From the NCBI GenBank assembly GCA_004173475.1, contig SEBU01000007.1:124001-188000 (forward strand): 64,000 nt of DNA. The letters are read 5' to 3'. Made by a program: the position numbers and the translations under genes. The DNA comes from Gammaproteobacteria bacterium. GTDB lineage: Bacteria; Pseudomonadota; Gammaproteobacteria; Pseudomonadales; Cellvibrionaceae. Below the pieces are notes generated by a model, which was given only the letters and a program-made list of their open reading frames with translations, was not told the DNA's origin and made no database searches. How positions within the stretch are numbered: the stretch's first letter is position 1; the number at the start of each line of letters is the position of its first letter. Shown here piece by piece: positions 9,107-18,596 of this stretch.

Positions 9107-10183
9107 TTAAACCCTACCAAGAATTGCCTGCCAAATTTCCTGCAATGGCAAAATTTTTTGCGCCGCACCTAATTTGATTGCTTCTTTCGGCATGCCGAAT
9201 ACTATACAAGTTTCTTCGTCCTGGGCTACGGTGGTTGCCCCAGCGTCAGCCATTTCCTTTAAACCGCGTGCGCCATCGTCGCCCATTCCCGTCATGATAA
9301 TTCCGGTGGCGTTTTTGCCTGCAAACTTTGCGACTGACCGGAATAAAACATCCACTGATGGTCGGTGACGGTTGATTAAGGGGCCGTCAACCACCTCAAC
9401 GTGATAGTTCGCTCCACTACGTTTTAACAACAAATGTTTTCCGCCTGGTGCTATTAACGCGAGACCAGGAATGAGTCGTTCGTTTGGCCGTGCTTCGCGA
9501 ACGGTGATTTCACAAATACTATCTAAACGCTCTGCAAATGAAGCGGTAAATTTTTCAGGCATATGTTGGACGATCAAAATTCCTGGACACACTCGCGGAA
9601 GGCTTCGTAAAACTGTTTCCAAAGCTTGTGTGCCACCTGTGGATGTTCCAATGGCTACAATGCGTTCAGTTGTTTGCGCCATAGCTTGACCATCACGGAC
9701 TGCTGGGAGGATTTCGTCCGCATTAAATTTTTGTGTGCTGCGACGCTCCGTATCTTGCGCCGTACGTTGATGAACACGGGCTTTCGACGCAGCGCGTACT
9801 GCCATCGCGAGATCCGACGCAGATTCTTCCAAAAATCCTTTCAATCCCATTTTCGGTTTGGTGATAATTTCTACTGCACCGGCGGCCAAAGCTTGAAGGG
9901 TTGTTTCAGCACCACGTTCGGTTAGCGATGAGCACACCACAACCGGAGTAGGGCGTTCGGCCATTAATTTTTTCAGAAATGTAATGCCGTCCATTCTGGG
10001 CATTTCGACATCTAGCAAAATGACATCGGGCCATTCCTGGGAGAGTTTGTCCAAGGCAAAAATGGGATCCGATGCTGCGCCTATAACAACGATATCCGGT
10101 TCATTATTTAAAATCGCAGAAAGAACTTGTCTCACTACCGCTGAGTCATCTACTACAAAAACTTTTATTTTTTTTAAAGGCAT
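9107..10183 (-). CDS. cheB: CheB protein-glutamate methylesterase/glutaminase
   Basis: Removes methyl groups from chemoreceptor glutamates, and its activity rises when the receiver domain is phosphorylated by CheA. The N-terminal receiver has the acidic pair D12-D13, phosphoacceptor D58 ([11 protein letters not shown]) and the conserved Lys in ITKPK. A linker of about 50 residues leads to the esterase domain with S181 in GTSTGGT, H207 in QHMPEKF and the Asp in MGDDGARG near 303. The Ser-His-Asp spacing equals that of Salmonella CheB. Length 358 is normal. It is the last gene of the chemosensory operon and overlaps the end of cheD by ten bases, implying translational coupling. Confidence 0.97.
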   Translation of the reverse strand: MPLKKIKVFVVDDSAVVRQVLSAILNNEPDIVVIGAASDPIFALDKLSQEWPDVILLDVEMPRMDGITFLKKLMAERPTPVVVCSSLTERGAETTLQALAAGAVEIITKPKMGLKGFLEESASDLAMAVRAASKARVHQRTAQDTERRSTQKFNADEILPAVRDGQAMAQTTERIVAIGTSTGGTQALETVLRSLPRVCPGILIVQHMPEKFTASFAERLDSICEITVREARPNERLIPGLALIAPGGKHLLLKRSGANYHVEVVDGPLINRHRPSVDVLFRSVAKFAGKNATGIIMTGMGDDGARGLKEMADAGATTVAQDEETCIVFGMPKEAIKLGAAQKILPLQEIWQAILGRV

Positions 10184-10677
10184 TTTTTATTGGCGTCCAA
10201 TGCTTGATGTCTGACCCACACGTTGCCATTCCATACGTCAAAAATAATTAATCTATGACCTAGAGAGCCTACGTCGTGGGACGTCAGTTTTAACTTGTGT
10301 TTAGCAATAAAATCTTCAGCTACAGCAATATTGTTTTTGCAGATATTAAGTCCGGAATTTGCGGAGCGATCTGGAAACATGTGACCAGCACCAAACAATT
10401 TAATTTGATATTCACTTAAATGTGTTTGATTTCTACGTGCTTCACGTATAAAAAGTTCAAAAGCTTCTTCGGCATATTTCCCCTCTAGCGGACCTGTACG
10501 GTAGGGTCTGGATGGCAGCATGTAGTGACACATACCGCCTATAAATAATTTCGGGTGCCACATGGTGATTGAAACACACGAGCCCAACAAGGTTTTGATT
10601 CGCGTGGCGGAATTTCCAAAATAGAAATCACCGGGTTGCAGCACTACATCTATAGCGTTTGCTGGTCTGCTTTTCAT
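10174..10677 (-). CDS. cheD: CheD chemoreceptor glutamine deamidase
   Basis: Converts receptor glutamines to glutamates and in many bacteria interacts with CheC or CheY. The catalytic Cys34 lies in LLGSCVS and His51 in GGMCHYMLP; their 17-residue spacing matches the Thermotoga enzyme. GAGHMF near residue 100 supports the family fold. Length 167 is typical. It overlaps cheR by four bases and cheB by ten, so the three adaptation enzymes form a tightly coupled module. The presence of CheD without CheC in view fits receptor deamidation as its main job. Confidence 0.96.
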   Translation of the reverse strand: MKSRPANAIDVVLQPGDFYFGNSATRIKTLLGSCVSITMWHPKLFIGGMCHYMLPSRPYRTGPLEGKYAEEAFELFIREARRNQTHLSEYQIKLFGAGHMFPDRSANSGLNICKNNIAVAEDFIAKHKLKLTSHDVGSLGHRLIIFDVWNGNVWVRHQALDANKKCL

Positions 10678-11480
10678 GGCTTTTTGTAAATCGACGGAGA
10701 AATTATTTGTAGGCGGTCGGTAATACCATTAAGGCTCTCGGAATGACTTACAAATAAATATCCGCCAGATTTTAAGTGTGGCAACAATCGTTCGATGACT
10801 TTGCACTTCGTATCTTGGTCGAAATAAATCATCACGTTGCGGATAAAAATTAGATCAAATTGACCTACGTCTGGCAGGTTCTCATTAAGGTTAATTTGAG
10901 CAAAGCTAACTTTGTTTCTCAGGTTACGTTCGACTAGAAACGTACCTTCCTGACCTCCCGTTCCTTTGAGGCAATATTTAGACAGCATGTCAGTAGGAAT
11001 TGTTCGCGCGCGCGCTATGGGATAGTGACCACCACGCGCAATTCGCAACATGTCAGTGCTGATGTCGGAACCAAAAATTTCCCAAGCCGTGGACGTTAAT
11101 TCATTCGCCAGAGTCATTGCAATACTATACGCCTCTTCACCGGATGAAGAGGCGGCACTCCATACTCTGAATTTTTTGGCTGGTATGAGTGTGGGAAGAA
11201 TTTTCTCACTCATGAACTCAAAATGTTTCGGCTCGCGAAAAAAGTAAGTTTCATTGGTGGTGAGTAAATCGATTGCTATCTGAAGCTCTTCAGCGGCAGC
11301 GTGACTTCGTATGAACTGAAAATAATCACCAAAACTTTTTAAGTCTAGATGTTTCAGACGTTTTGATAGTCGACCCGCTACCAGCGCCTTCTTTGCTGAT
11401 GAAAGATTGATTCCAGTAGACTGGTGAAGCCACGACTGGAACAGTTTGAACTCGCTATCTTTTAACTGGGTTTGATGCAC
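10674..11480 (-). CDS. cheR: CheR chemotaxis protein methyltransferase
   Basis: Transfers methyl groups from S-adenosylmethionine to receptor glutamates. The N-terminal helical domain (residues 1-80) recognises receptors. The SAM-binding region shows VWSAASSSGEEAYSIAM near 100 and FDLIFIRNVMIYFD near 210, both standard for CheR. Length 268 is usual. The receptor two genes upstream ends with EFTRF, which fits the aromatic pattern of a CheR docking pentapeptide, so this enzyme probably acts on that receptor. The gap to cheW is 58 bases and shows no terminator. Confidence 0.96.
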   Translation of the reverse strand: MHQTQLKDSEFKLFQSWLHQSTGINLSSAKKALVAGRLSKRLKHLDLKSFGDYFQFIRSHAAAEELQIAIDLLTTNETYFFREPKHFEFMSEKILPTLIPAKKFRVWSAASSSGEEAYSIAMTLANELTSTAWEIFGSDISTDMLRIARGGHYPIARARTIPTDMLSKYCLKGTGGQEGTFLVERNLRNKVSFAQINLNENLPDVGQFDLIFIRNVMIYFDQDTKCKVIERLLPHLKSGGYLFVSHSESLNGITDRLQIISPSIYKKP

Positions 11481-11538
11481 GTGTTTGGCTTCGCTGAAAA
11501 TCTGTCATGGTTGTTGATTTATTAAATTTGAAACTTAT

Positions 11539-12075
11539 TCAAAGCGCAGTTGGGTTTTCATTCGCGCTTACATCGGATAGTAGGGCCATTTCATCGACAG
11601 ATAGAACACGATTTACGTCTAAAACAATGACAAAGTTACCGTTTACCTTGGCCATGCCGCTAATAAAATCGACACGAATTTTTGCACCGAAACTGGGTGG
11701 AGGTTCGATTTCGCTGCTGGGAATTTCCATGACCGCTGACACGGCATCCACCATAACGCCCACGTCTTGATTATTTCCGTCGTCGCCATGAGCTTCGATA
11801 ATGACGATGCAGCTGCGTCGGGTAACATCAGACACTTTGCGGCCAAACCGTGCCGACAAATCAATAACCGGTACCACCGCACCGCGTACATTTATAACGC
11901 CGCGCACAAAGCTCGGCATCATAGGTACGGAGGTCATTTGGCTATATTCGATTATTTCTTTAATGGCAAGAATTCCTATGGCGAACATCTCACCACTTAA
12001 CGAGAATGTAAGATATTGTGCGTCTTCATTTTCGTTGGTGTTAGTTGAACGAATTGCAATACTACGGTCGCCCAT
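11539..12075 (-). CDS. cheW: CheW chemotaxis coupling protein
   Basis: Links receptors to CheA in the signalling array. The 178-residue protein shows the CheW fold: YLTFSLSGEMFAIGILAIKEII, then RGVINVRGAVVPVIDLSARF and VGVMVDAVSAVMEI. The ATG at 12075 is preferred over the GTG at 12087 because GGAGG sits a few bases before it; the GTG would overlap the stop codon of the receptor gene upstream. An N-terminal stretch of about 20 polar residues precedes the fold. It lies between the receptor and cheR genes, as in other chemosensory operons. Confidence 0.95.
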   Translation of the reverse strand: MGDRSIAIRSTNTNENEDAQYLTFSLSGEMFAIGILAIKEIIEYSQMTSVPMMPSFVRGVINVRGAVVPVIDLSARFGRKVSDVTRRSCIVIIEAHGDDGNNQDVGVMVDAVSAVMEIPSSEIEPPPSFGAKIRVDFISGMAKVNGNFVIVLDVNRVLSVDEMALLSDVSANENPTAL

Positions 12076-12086
12076 GATCGCCTCCA

Positions 12087-13736
12087 CTAAAACCGGGTGA
12101 ATTCATGTTCAGAATAACCAGTCGCGTTTGCTTGAGCATTTTGTCGAGTAAAGCTGCGATTGTTTTGAACTTGTTTTTTATCGTTAGAATTTTTTTGCGG
12201 ATGCGTTTTAAATTGTTTTGTCATTCCGCTATTTTCCACCGTAAAAAAACTCATCGCTTGTTGTAGTTGTTCGGCCTGGCTACTCATCTCTTCTGATGTT
12301 GCTGCGAGTTCTTCGCTGCTGGATGCATTTTGCTGTGTGATTTGATTAAGTTGCGTCATAGCTGTGTTTATTTGACTGACGCCACTTGCTTGTTCTTCGG
12401 ATGCAGCGCTAATTTCCTGAACCAAATCAGAGGTTTTATTTATTGATGGGACTATTTCGTCTAATAATTTGCCTGCTTTTTCTGCGAGCTGCACACTACT
12501 GGAAGACAGCTCTCCAATTTCCTGTGCCGCAACCTGGCTACGCTCAGCCAATTTGCGAACTTCCGCAGCCACTACCGCGAAACCTTTACCATGTTCACCT
12601 GCGCGCGCAGCTTCGATGGCGGCATTAAGTGCAAGCAAATTAGTTTGGTAGGCGATGTCATCAATAATCCCAATTCGTTGTGCGATTTGTTTCATAGCGC
12701 CAACTGTTTGCTGCACAGCTTGGCCGCCCTCGGTGGCTTCTTTTGCCGCTTTGCTGGCCATGCCGTCAGTCACTTTCGCATTTTCAGTATTTTGATTGAT
12801 ACTCGCGCTCATTTGCTCAACCGAAGCACCGGTTTCTTCGACGCTAGCGGCTTGCTCGCTGGTGGCTTGGCTCATTGATTGTGCGGTAGAACTTACTTGT
12901 TCCGAGGCGCTGGCTAAACTGTCTGCTGAGCTGCGCACTTCAGTAATAATAGAAGCGAGTTTCGCCACCATATTTTGCATGGCGCCCATAAGAATTCCTG
13001 TCTCATCTTTTGAGCTGACATCGATGCGCACAGTTAAGTCACCATTGGAAAGTCTGGTTGCTGCATCAGCGGCTAAGGTCAACGGCTTGGAAATAGTTCT
13101 TGAGATAAAAATAGCCAATATAATGCCCGCCAGTAATGCACCTATTAACACTGCAATAATAGAAACTCGCGAATTTTTATAAAGTTCGTCCCCACGTTTT
13201 TTCGCGGCTTCTGCGCCTTTATCATTTAGCTCGACCATTTTTTCAGCTATGCCGATGACCTCATCAAAAGCGTTACGAGAAGTGCCCGCAAAATATGATG
13301 CGGCTTCCTGTTGTTGGTTTTGTTTTGACAGGCCTAATAGTGTTTTATCCGTTTGCTGATATGCGGTCCAACTGGCATTAAGTTTTGCAAATAACGCTTT
13401 ATCCTCGTCGTTGGATAACATGCTGCCATAAATGGATAATTGGCTTTCCAGCTTGCGGCCAGCATCAGCTGCTGCTTGTTCCATTGCAGCTTTATCTTCA
13501 GTTTTTTCAGTCAATAAATGTCTCGCTTCCTTTAAGCGATACTCCGCCAGGTAAAATCTTGTTTTTTGCGCAGCAGCTAAAGAAGGCATCCAGTTATCGG
13601 CAATTTCAGTTGTAGTGCTATTTACTTCAGCCAGCTGAACTATTGAAAAAATTCCCATGCCAGCGGTTAGTACTAACACCACTAAAAACGATGAAATCAA
13701 TTTGCTACCAATTTTTAAATCATAAAACCAGTTCAT
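12087..13736 (-). CDS. methyl-accepting chemotaxis protein, four-helix-bundle sensor type
   Basis: Transmembrane chemoreceptor of 549 residues. Start at 13736 ([13 protein letters not shown]) has an AGAGG site seven bases ahead; the longer frame to 13838 runs into cheA and is discarded. Two membrane segments (about 13-32 and 190-212) enclose a periplasmic helical domain of the 4HB_MCP type. A HAMP domain ([19 protein letters not shown]) follows, then the signalling hairpin with tip [20 protein letters not shown]. After a polar tail the protein ends EFTRF, matching the x-[aromatic]-x-x-[aromatic] docking site for CheR. The ligand cannot be predicted. It is the only receptor in the operon with a real periplasmic domain. 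Confidence 0.95.
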   Translation of the reverse strand: MNWFYDLKIGSKLISSFLVVLVLTAGMGIFSIVQLAEVNSTTTEIADNWMPSLAAAQKTRFYLAEYRLKEARHLLTEKTEDKAAMEQAAADAGRKLESQLSIYGSMLSNDEDKALFAKLNASWTAYQQTDKTLLGLSKQNQQQEAASYFAGTSRNAFDEVIGIAEKMVELNDKGAEAAKKRGDELYKNSRVSIIAVLIGALLAGIILAIFISRTISKPLTLAADAATRLSNGDLTVRIDVSSKDETGILMGAMQNMVAKLASIITEVRSSADSLASASEQVSSTAQSMSQATSEQAASVEETGASVEQMSASINQNTENAKVTDGMASKAAKEATEGGQAVQQTVGAMKQIAQRIGIIDDIAYQTNLLALNAAIEAARAGEHGKGFAVVAAEVRKLAERSQVAAQEIGELSSSSVQLAEKAGKLLDEIVPSINKTSDLVQEISAASEEQASGVSQINTAMTQLNQITQQNASSSEELAATSEEMSSQAEQLQQAMSFFTVENSGMTKQFKTHPQKNSNDKKQVQNNRSFTRQNAQANATGYSEHEFTRF

Positions 13737-13758
13737 GGGTATACCTCTTTCAAAAAAA

Positions 13759-15957
13759 CTAACGAAGCTGAGCGGCACTTTGTCGTACCGGACCGCGATT
13801 TTCGGTTTGAGTAATCTGGTGAACCATTGCGGGTACATCCAAAATTAAAGCGACTTCTCCGTTGCCTAATATCGTAGACCCGCTAATTCCTCGCAGGCCA
13901 CTGAATAATTTTCCTAAGGGTTTGATAACGGTTTGGAACTCGCCTTGAAATTCATCCACCACCAAACCTGCGGATTGGTTTGCGGTGCGAACCACAACGA
14001 CATTTTCTCTGCGTCCGGTGTAGTCGGGCATGTCAAAATGATTTCGTAAGTAAACCAGCGGTAAAACTTCACCGCGAAGATTTAAATGATTCCGTTCGCG
14101 GGCGGTGTTTCGTTGCGCATCCGAAAGTTCAACGCATTCGCGAACGAGATCGAGTGGGACGACGTAACTGGCTTGGCCCACACCCACGAGAAATCCGTCG
14201 ATGATTGCGAGAGTGAGAGGCAAGCGAATGCGCACCATGGTGCCTAAACCTGGTAGGCTATCGAGATCGATGGTCCCGCGTAGTGACGTGATATTTCGTT
14301 TGACGACATCCATACCGACGCCGCGGCCGGACAAATTGGTGACTGTCTCTGCGGTGGAAAATCCTGGCTCAAAAATTAATTTGTAAATCTCTTGATCTGT
14401 CAAAGAGGCGTTAGCAGAAACTAGCCCAGCTTCTATCGCTTTGCTCAAAATTCTGTCGCGATTTAAACCGCTGCCGTCATCCGAAATTTCAATAACTATG
14501 CAGCCTGAATCGTGGTAAGCATTTAATTTTAACGTGCCTTTCGCAGGCTTGCCTGCAGCCGTGCGGCGGGCAGGGGATTCGATTCCGTGATCCATACTAT
14601 TGCGCAGTAAATGCATTAGCGGATCAGCAATTTTTTCGACAACTGTTTTGTCAACTTCGGTATCAGCGCCAGCAATTACTAGTTCAATTTCCTTTCCTAA
14701 TTCCTGACTGACATCGCGCACAACTCTCTGGAAACGATTAAAGGTTTCGCCGATAGGCACCATGCGCAACCGCAATGCACTGTCACGAATTTCCTCTACC
14801 AGATCAGTAACAACTGAACTCGCTTCGTGAAGTGAAGCGTTACCGGAATTTCTTGCTATGAGACTCGCTCCAGCACCAGCAATAACTAATTCGCCAATCA
14901 GATTGATAAGGCTATCGAGCTTGTCTGCCTGTACACGAATAAAATGATTTTCTTTGCTCTTTTGATCTTTAATTGTAGTTTGCTTATCAAGGGCAGCCTT
15001 AACTAATTCCGGTTCTACCGAGCCTTGCGCAACCAAAATATCGCCAAGCAAAGCATTCTTGCCTGACACTTCCGCTTCATTGCGCTGAAACTCCAAACTT
15101 TGTTCTAACTCTTGCGGCGTTAAGGCACCACTTTCTACAAGAATTTCACCGAGACGAGTGTTGGATTCAGGGAGCGATTTTATAAGCTCCATGTATTCGG
15201 TTAATTTGCTGTGAGGTGGCAATATGTGAACAACACAATCCTCATTAACGAAACGAAAAACATCCGCGATAGAATTTTTGTCTGCGGTTGAATCGAACTC
15301 GATTTCAAAACCTAGGTAGCAGGATTCGGGGTCCATCAAATCCGCGTCGGGCATGGTGTCGAATAAAGTGGTGATACGAACAATTTTTCCGAGTGATGAT
15401 AAAAAGCGAATGAATGATGATGGCTCCATGCCATTGCGAAAAACTTCGGGGCCAAAACGCAGCGATATATGCCACAAGTTAGAAGCAACATTCCCCTCAT
15501 TATATAATTCAACTTTCGGCACGGTCGGTTCGACATTCGATAAAATACTGACGTGTTGAATTGGCCGGTAAAGCGCAAAGCCATTTAAAAGCCCTTGCTC
15601 GCGTTTGACAGCAGCTTCACCAAGTTGGCCCTTTTCTACTGCAAAGACGGTAATCAATTCGTTTAAGTGATCTCCGCTTTCAAGAAGTAACGCAATAAGC
15701 TTTTTATCAATAAGGGTATCGCCGCTTCTCACGTGATCAAGCACATCTTCCATCACATGAGTAAAGCTAACGATTTCGTTTAACCCAAATAAGCCAGCAG
15801 AACCTTTGATGGTATGCGCAGCACGAAAAACTTCGTCGATAGTTTCGCTATCAGTAGGTTCGTTTTCTAAATGGAGTAGGGCAGCTTCCATGGTTTGCAA
15901 AAGCTCGCGTGCTTCCTGAATGAAAACCTGAATGACCTGATCTAAATCAAAACTCAT
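13759..15957 (-). CDS. cheA: CheA chemotaxis histidine kinase with LGEILV repeat insert
   Basis: Autophosphorylates at H48 ([10 protein letters not shown]) in the N-terminal HPt domain and passes phosphate to CheY and CheB. Residues about 145-265 form an unassigned regulatory region in the place of the usual P2 domain. Then two copies of a short helical repeat, [20 protein letters not shown] and [20 protein letters not shown], lie before the dimerisation helix ([12 protein letters not shown]). The ATPase part has MDHGIES, DDGSGL and GRGVGMDVV boxes. A CheW-like domain ends the protein. Length 732 is typical. It overlaps the STAS gene by four bases (ATGA). All catalytic boxes are intact. Confidence 0.96.
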   Translation of the reverse strand: MSFDLDQVIQVFIQEARELLQTMEAALLHLENEPTDSETIDEVFRAAHTIKGSAGLFGLNEIVSFTHVMEDVLDHVRSGDTLIDKKLIALLLESGDHLNELITVFAVEKGQLGEAAVKREQGLLNGFALYRPIQHVSILSNVEPTVPKVELYNEGNVASNLWHISLRFGPEVFRNGMEPSSFIRFLSSLGKIVRITTLFDTMPDADLMDPESCYLGFEIEFDSTADKNSIADVFRFVNEDCVVHILPPHSKLTEYMELIKSLPESNTRLGEILVESGALTPQELEQSLEFQRNEAEVSGKNALLGDILVAQGSVEPELVKAALDKQTTIKDQKSKENHFIRVQADKLDSLINLIGELVIAGAGASLIARNSGNASLHEASSVVTDLVEEIRDSALRLRMVPIGETFNRFQRVVRDVSQELGKEIELVIAGADTEVDKTVVEKIADPLMHLLRNSMDHGIESPARRTAAGKPAKGTLKLNAYHDSGCIVIEISDDGSGLNRDRILSKAIEAGLVSANASLTDQEIYKLIFEPGFSTAETVTNLSGRGVGMDVVKRNITSLRGTIDLDSLPGLGTMVRIRLPLTLAIIDGFLVGVGQASYVVPLDLVRECVELSDAQRNTARERNHLNLRGEVLPLVYLRNHFDMPDYTGRRENVVVVRTANQSAGLVVDEFQGEFQTVIKPLGKLFSGLRGISGSTILGNGEVALILDVPAMVHQITQTENRGPVRQSAAQLR

Positions 15958-16307
15958 ACATTCCTCCTTTCAGAGGTTTGATCCACGTTCGTCTCAGTAG
16001 GAATTAACAGCGGATCACCGAAAAAACCAGCTATGTCATAAAGCTCAAAAAGTTGAAGAACTGATTGGCTGTGGGCTTTCATCTTTAATTCACAATCAGT
16101 ACGTTTTGCTTCACGTTTCGCGAGTATTAGAATTTGTAAGCCGGCGCTATCAAATTCGTCGACTTCGGAAAGATCTATTTCAAGGCTGGACGATTCCGCG
16201 ACACAAGATAGAAGTTCGTTTTTAAGTTCGGCGGCGCTATAAATATTGATGTCACCAGCTAGTGCAACCGAAGTTTGCGAATCATTTTTCTCAACAGTAA
16301 TATTCAT
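15954..16307 (-). CDS. STAS-domain protein of the chemosensory operon
   Basis: A 117-residue single STAS domain of the anti-sigma-factor-antagonist type. The conserved serine is S54 in the loop DEFDSAGLQIL, the position phosphorylated in SpoIIAA-like proteins. The N-terminal strands and helix (VALAGDINIYSAAELKNEL) fit the fold; the last 20 residues are polar and outside it. It lies ten bases after cheY and overlaps cheA, so it is made together with the signalling core. In related bacteria such STAS proteins accompany CheA, but their role there is poorly defined. No serine kinase or phosphatase partner is in the operon. Confidence 0.88.
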   Translation of the reverse strand: MNITVEKNDSQTSVALAGDINIYSAAELKNELLSCVAESSSLEIDLSEVDEFDSAGLQILILAKREAKRTDCELKMKAHSQSVLQLFELYDIAGFFGDPLLIPTETNVDQTSERRNV

Positions 16308-16317
16308 AAGCTGATTC

Positions 16318-16683
16318 TTAGCTGGCTAGCATGGCGACAGCTTGAAGTATTTGCTCTGGCTTGAAAGGTTTAACGACCCAGGCTTTCGCACCTGCTGCTT
16401 GCCCGGATTTTTTCTTTTCATCAGAAGCTTCCGTAGTGAGCATAATTACCGGGGTAAATTTGCAAGTAGGTTTTTGCTTCATCTCTTTTAAAAAAGTTAG
16501 CCCATCCATACGCGGCATGTTCACGTCAGAGATCACCAAGTTAACTTTTTGACTGTCAAGTTTTTTAAGCGCATCTTCTCCGTCACAAGCTTCCACAACG
16601 GAATAACCAGCACCTTTCAGTGTGAGGCCGAGAACTTGACGAATGCTCGCTGAGTCATCAACAATTAAAATTGTTTTGGACAT
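16318..16683 (-). CDS. cheY: CheY-type single-domain response regulator
   Basis: Receiver domain without an output domain, 121 residues. Acidic pair D9-D10, phosphoacceptor D53 (ISDVNMPRMDG), conserved Thr in MLTTEAS and Lys in WVVKPFKPEQI are all present. In the family the phosphorylated form binds the flagellar switch or another effector. It lies directly after the receptor gene with eight bases between and just before the STAS gene. As no flagellar gene is in view, the output could be motility or another process, as with alternative chemosensory systems. Confidence 0.94.
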   Translation of the reverse strand: MSKTILIVDDSASIRQVLGLTLKGAGYSVVEACDGEDALKKLDSQKVNLVISDVNMPRMDGLTFLKEMKQKPTCKFTPVIMLTTEASDEKKKSGQAAGAKAWVVKPFKPEQILQAVAMLAS

Positions 16684-16691
16684 TGTGGCTC

Positions 16692-17930
16692 CTAAAAGAA
16701 AGTTATTTCGCTATTGCTTGATTTGGATTCGTTTTTGCCGTGGTGTACAGCCACTTGCTCAAGTGTTGTATAGGTTTTCGTAATAGCTCTTAGCCACTCG
16801 TCCACATTCACTGCTTCAATATTTTCGCCACGCAATAGTTTTTGATTTTGAGACGAGACAAGTTCGGAGAACTTTTCCATGTTACTGGTAACGCTATTAA
16901 GAATTTGACTGACACGGTCCTGAAACTGAAGATTTACCATGATATTCTCTACATCTTTTTGGACGGTAGCATTTTCCTCCCCGAGCAATTGCGCGGACTT
17001 AATGATGCGATCGCTTGAGGAGTGAAATTGTTTAAGCACTTGTTGTACTGACACTTCGGAGTTGGCTAACCGCTCGCCGTCATGTCTGGAAAACTCCGCA
17101 GTGCGATCAAGAGTTTGCTGAAGCGTTTCATTGGCTTGCTCAATGCGCTTACCAATGCGAGCGCCGGTTTCACCAGAACGTGTTGATAGCGTGCGAACCT
17201 CATCCGCAACAACGGCAAAACCTCTACCGTGTTCCCCGGCACGCGCAGCTTCAATCGCAGCGTTGAGTGCAAGTAGATTGGTTTGTGAGGCTATACCTGC
17301 CACCTCAGAACCCATAGAACGAAGCTCTTCAGTGATTTTCGACAATTGGGTTATTTCTTTTAAAAGTTCGTCGCGATTATTGATCGCTTGACTCAATGTC
17401 ATAGTCATTTGGCCAAGCTCTTCAGTTGCGAAAACAATCACATTGCTTAATCCTGCGCCGCTTTCATCCGCACCTACTGATGTTTGTGATGCGACTAACG
17501 CATTTTGCAAGCGGTCATAGATATCAGAAAACCTACGCGACAATTCTGTAACGCTTTCGTCCATTTGATGTTGAGCGAGTTCAGTCTGGCGCTTCCAAAC
17601 CGGAACTAGTTTCTCTAGAAATTCTTGATAATTGGAAGTGACTTTAGAAAGGCGCGCTGATTCAGCATCCATCTGTAAGTATTCTTTCGAAACATTTTCA
17701 TGCAGAAGATTTAATGATTTAATTTTTAAAAAGGCCGATACACCCGTTAATACACAAGTAATAACGACAACTGCAGACACAACGTGCAATACAAAACTGC
17801 TGAAAAGGAGATTTATAAAAAAAGTTGCCACTGAGATCGTTAGAACAATGCCGAGAACATTTAATGCAAGCTTTCCTGCTTCGCTTGATTCCATAATTGT
17901 TTGTTGGGAAACCGAAGCTTTGAAATTCAT
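16692..17930 (-). CDS. methyl-accepting chemotaxis protein without periplasmic domain
   Basis: First gene of the operon, about 412 residues. The start is uncertain: ATG at 17930 leaves about 43 bases of leader after the predicted promoter, whereas a TTG at 17963 would leave about ten. No clear ribosome site precedes any of them. Two adjoining membrane segments (about 20-60) are joined by a very short loop, so there is no external sensor. A long coiled region leads to the signalling tip [20 protein letters not shown] and the return helix. It probably senses an internal or membrane-borne cue, or takes input from a partner protein. No CheR docking pentapeptide is seen at its end (EITFF). Confidence 0.9.
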   Translation of the reverse strand: MNFKASVSQQTIMESSEAGKLALNVLGIVLTISVATFFINLLFSSFVLHVVSAVVVITCVLTGVSAFLKIKSLNLLHENVSKEYLQMDAESARLSKVTSNYQEFLEKLVPVWKRQTELAQHQMDESVTELSRRFSDIYDRLQNALVASQTSVGADESGAGLSNVIVFATEELGQMTMTLSQAINNRDELLKEITQLSKITEELRSMGSEVAGIASQTNLLALNAAIEAARAGEHGRGFAVVADEVRTLSTRSGETGARIGKRIEQANETLQQTLDRTAEFSRHDGERLANSEVSVQQVLKQFHSSSDRIIKSAQLLGEENATVQKDVENIMVNLQFQDRVSQILNSVTSNMEKFSELVSSQNQKLLRGENIEAVNVDEWLRAITKTYTTLEQVAVHHGKNESKSSNSEITFF

Positions 17931-17979
17931 AGCGGCAACTATCAGAAAGATTGAGAAATGCAATTAGATTTGTAGCTAA

Positions 17980-18008
17980 GTTATAGACTTGCATTTCGCC
18001 GGTGTCAA
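17980..18008 (-). promoter_or_regulatory. sigma70-type promoter of the chemosensory operon
   Basis: On the minus strand, perfect -35 TTGACA (18003-18008), a 17-base spacer and -10 TATAAC (17980-17985). Predicted transcription start near 17973. This is the best promoter match in the window and would drive all nine chemosensory genes. It is not of the flagellar sigma28 type. Confidence 0.75.
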
Positions 18009-18174
18009 AATCATTTTGGTAAAAAATCTGCGCTAATGTTTTACGCGACAGCTAAAGATTTCGTTGTAAAAATTTAGTTGTCGTCGCAATTCACCTTGTC
18101 ATATTTTATTGAGGCGCTAAGCTAGTTGTATATTTCTACGCACTAAAATTTCAACATATCCGTTAAGGACATAT

Positions 18175-18594
18175 ATGCCTTTAGTCAGACTCATCTACGG
18201 CAGCTCAGTGACCGAAAAATTTACTGGTGACGAGATTCGTAACCTTCTGGTTGAATCGAGAAAAAATAACGCCAAAAAAAACATTACCGGTATTTTGTGG
18301 TTTAACAGAAATTATGTAATGCAGGCTTTGGAGGGGGATGCGGCAGACGTAAATGCTCTGTATTTAAAAATCTCTACAGATGCAAGGCACAAATCACTTA
18401 TGTTGCTTGACTATAGGCCTATCAACAAGCGGGAGTTTTCCCGCTGGTCGATGGGTTTAGTGCCAGAGATTAAACGAATTAAAGAAATCTTAATAATTTA
18501 CACTGCGAAAGGCGAATTTAATCCTTATACCTTGGTTGGCGACATTGCTACCGACTTTTTAATTTCATTAAGAGAAGAAGTCGTAAGTGAATGA
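18175..18594 (+). CDS. BLUF-domain blue-light photoreceptor
   Basis: A 139-residue short BLUF protein that binds FAD and senses blue light. The key residues are all present: Y8 (LIYGSS), N32, Q50 (YVMQALEG), W91 and M93 (RWSMGL). Their spacing is the same as in the cyanobacterial receptor PixD/Slr1694. About 40 residues after the BLUF core form C-terminal helices, as in other short BLUF proteins that act through protein partners; there is no attached EAL or cyclase domain. AAGGA at 18165-18169 supports the start. It is transcribed divergently from the chemosensory operon, sharing a 210-base intergenic region, which suggests a link to light-guided behaviour (inference). Confidence 0.95.
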   Translation: MPLVRLIYGSSVTEKFTGDEIRNLLVESRKNNAKKNITGILWFNRNYVMQALEGDAADVNALYLKISTDARHKSLMLLDYRPINKREFSRWSMGLVPEIKRIKEILIIYTAKGEFNPYTLVGDIATDFLISLREEVVSE

Positions 18595-18596
18595 CG

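Noticed and set aside
11643-12100. Several frames opposite or within cheW
   Set aside because: Shadows of the cheW coding sequence with no independent features.
13737-13838. Longer N-terminus for the four-helix-bundle receptor
   Set aside because: It overlaps cheA and lacks the signal-anchor form; the ATG at 13736 has a good ribosome site.
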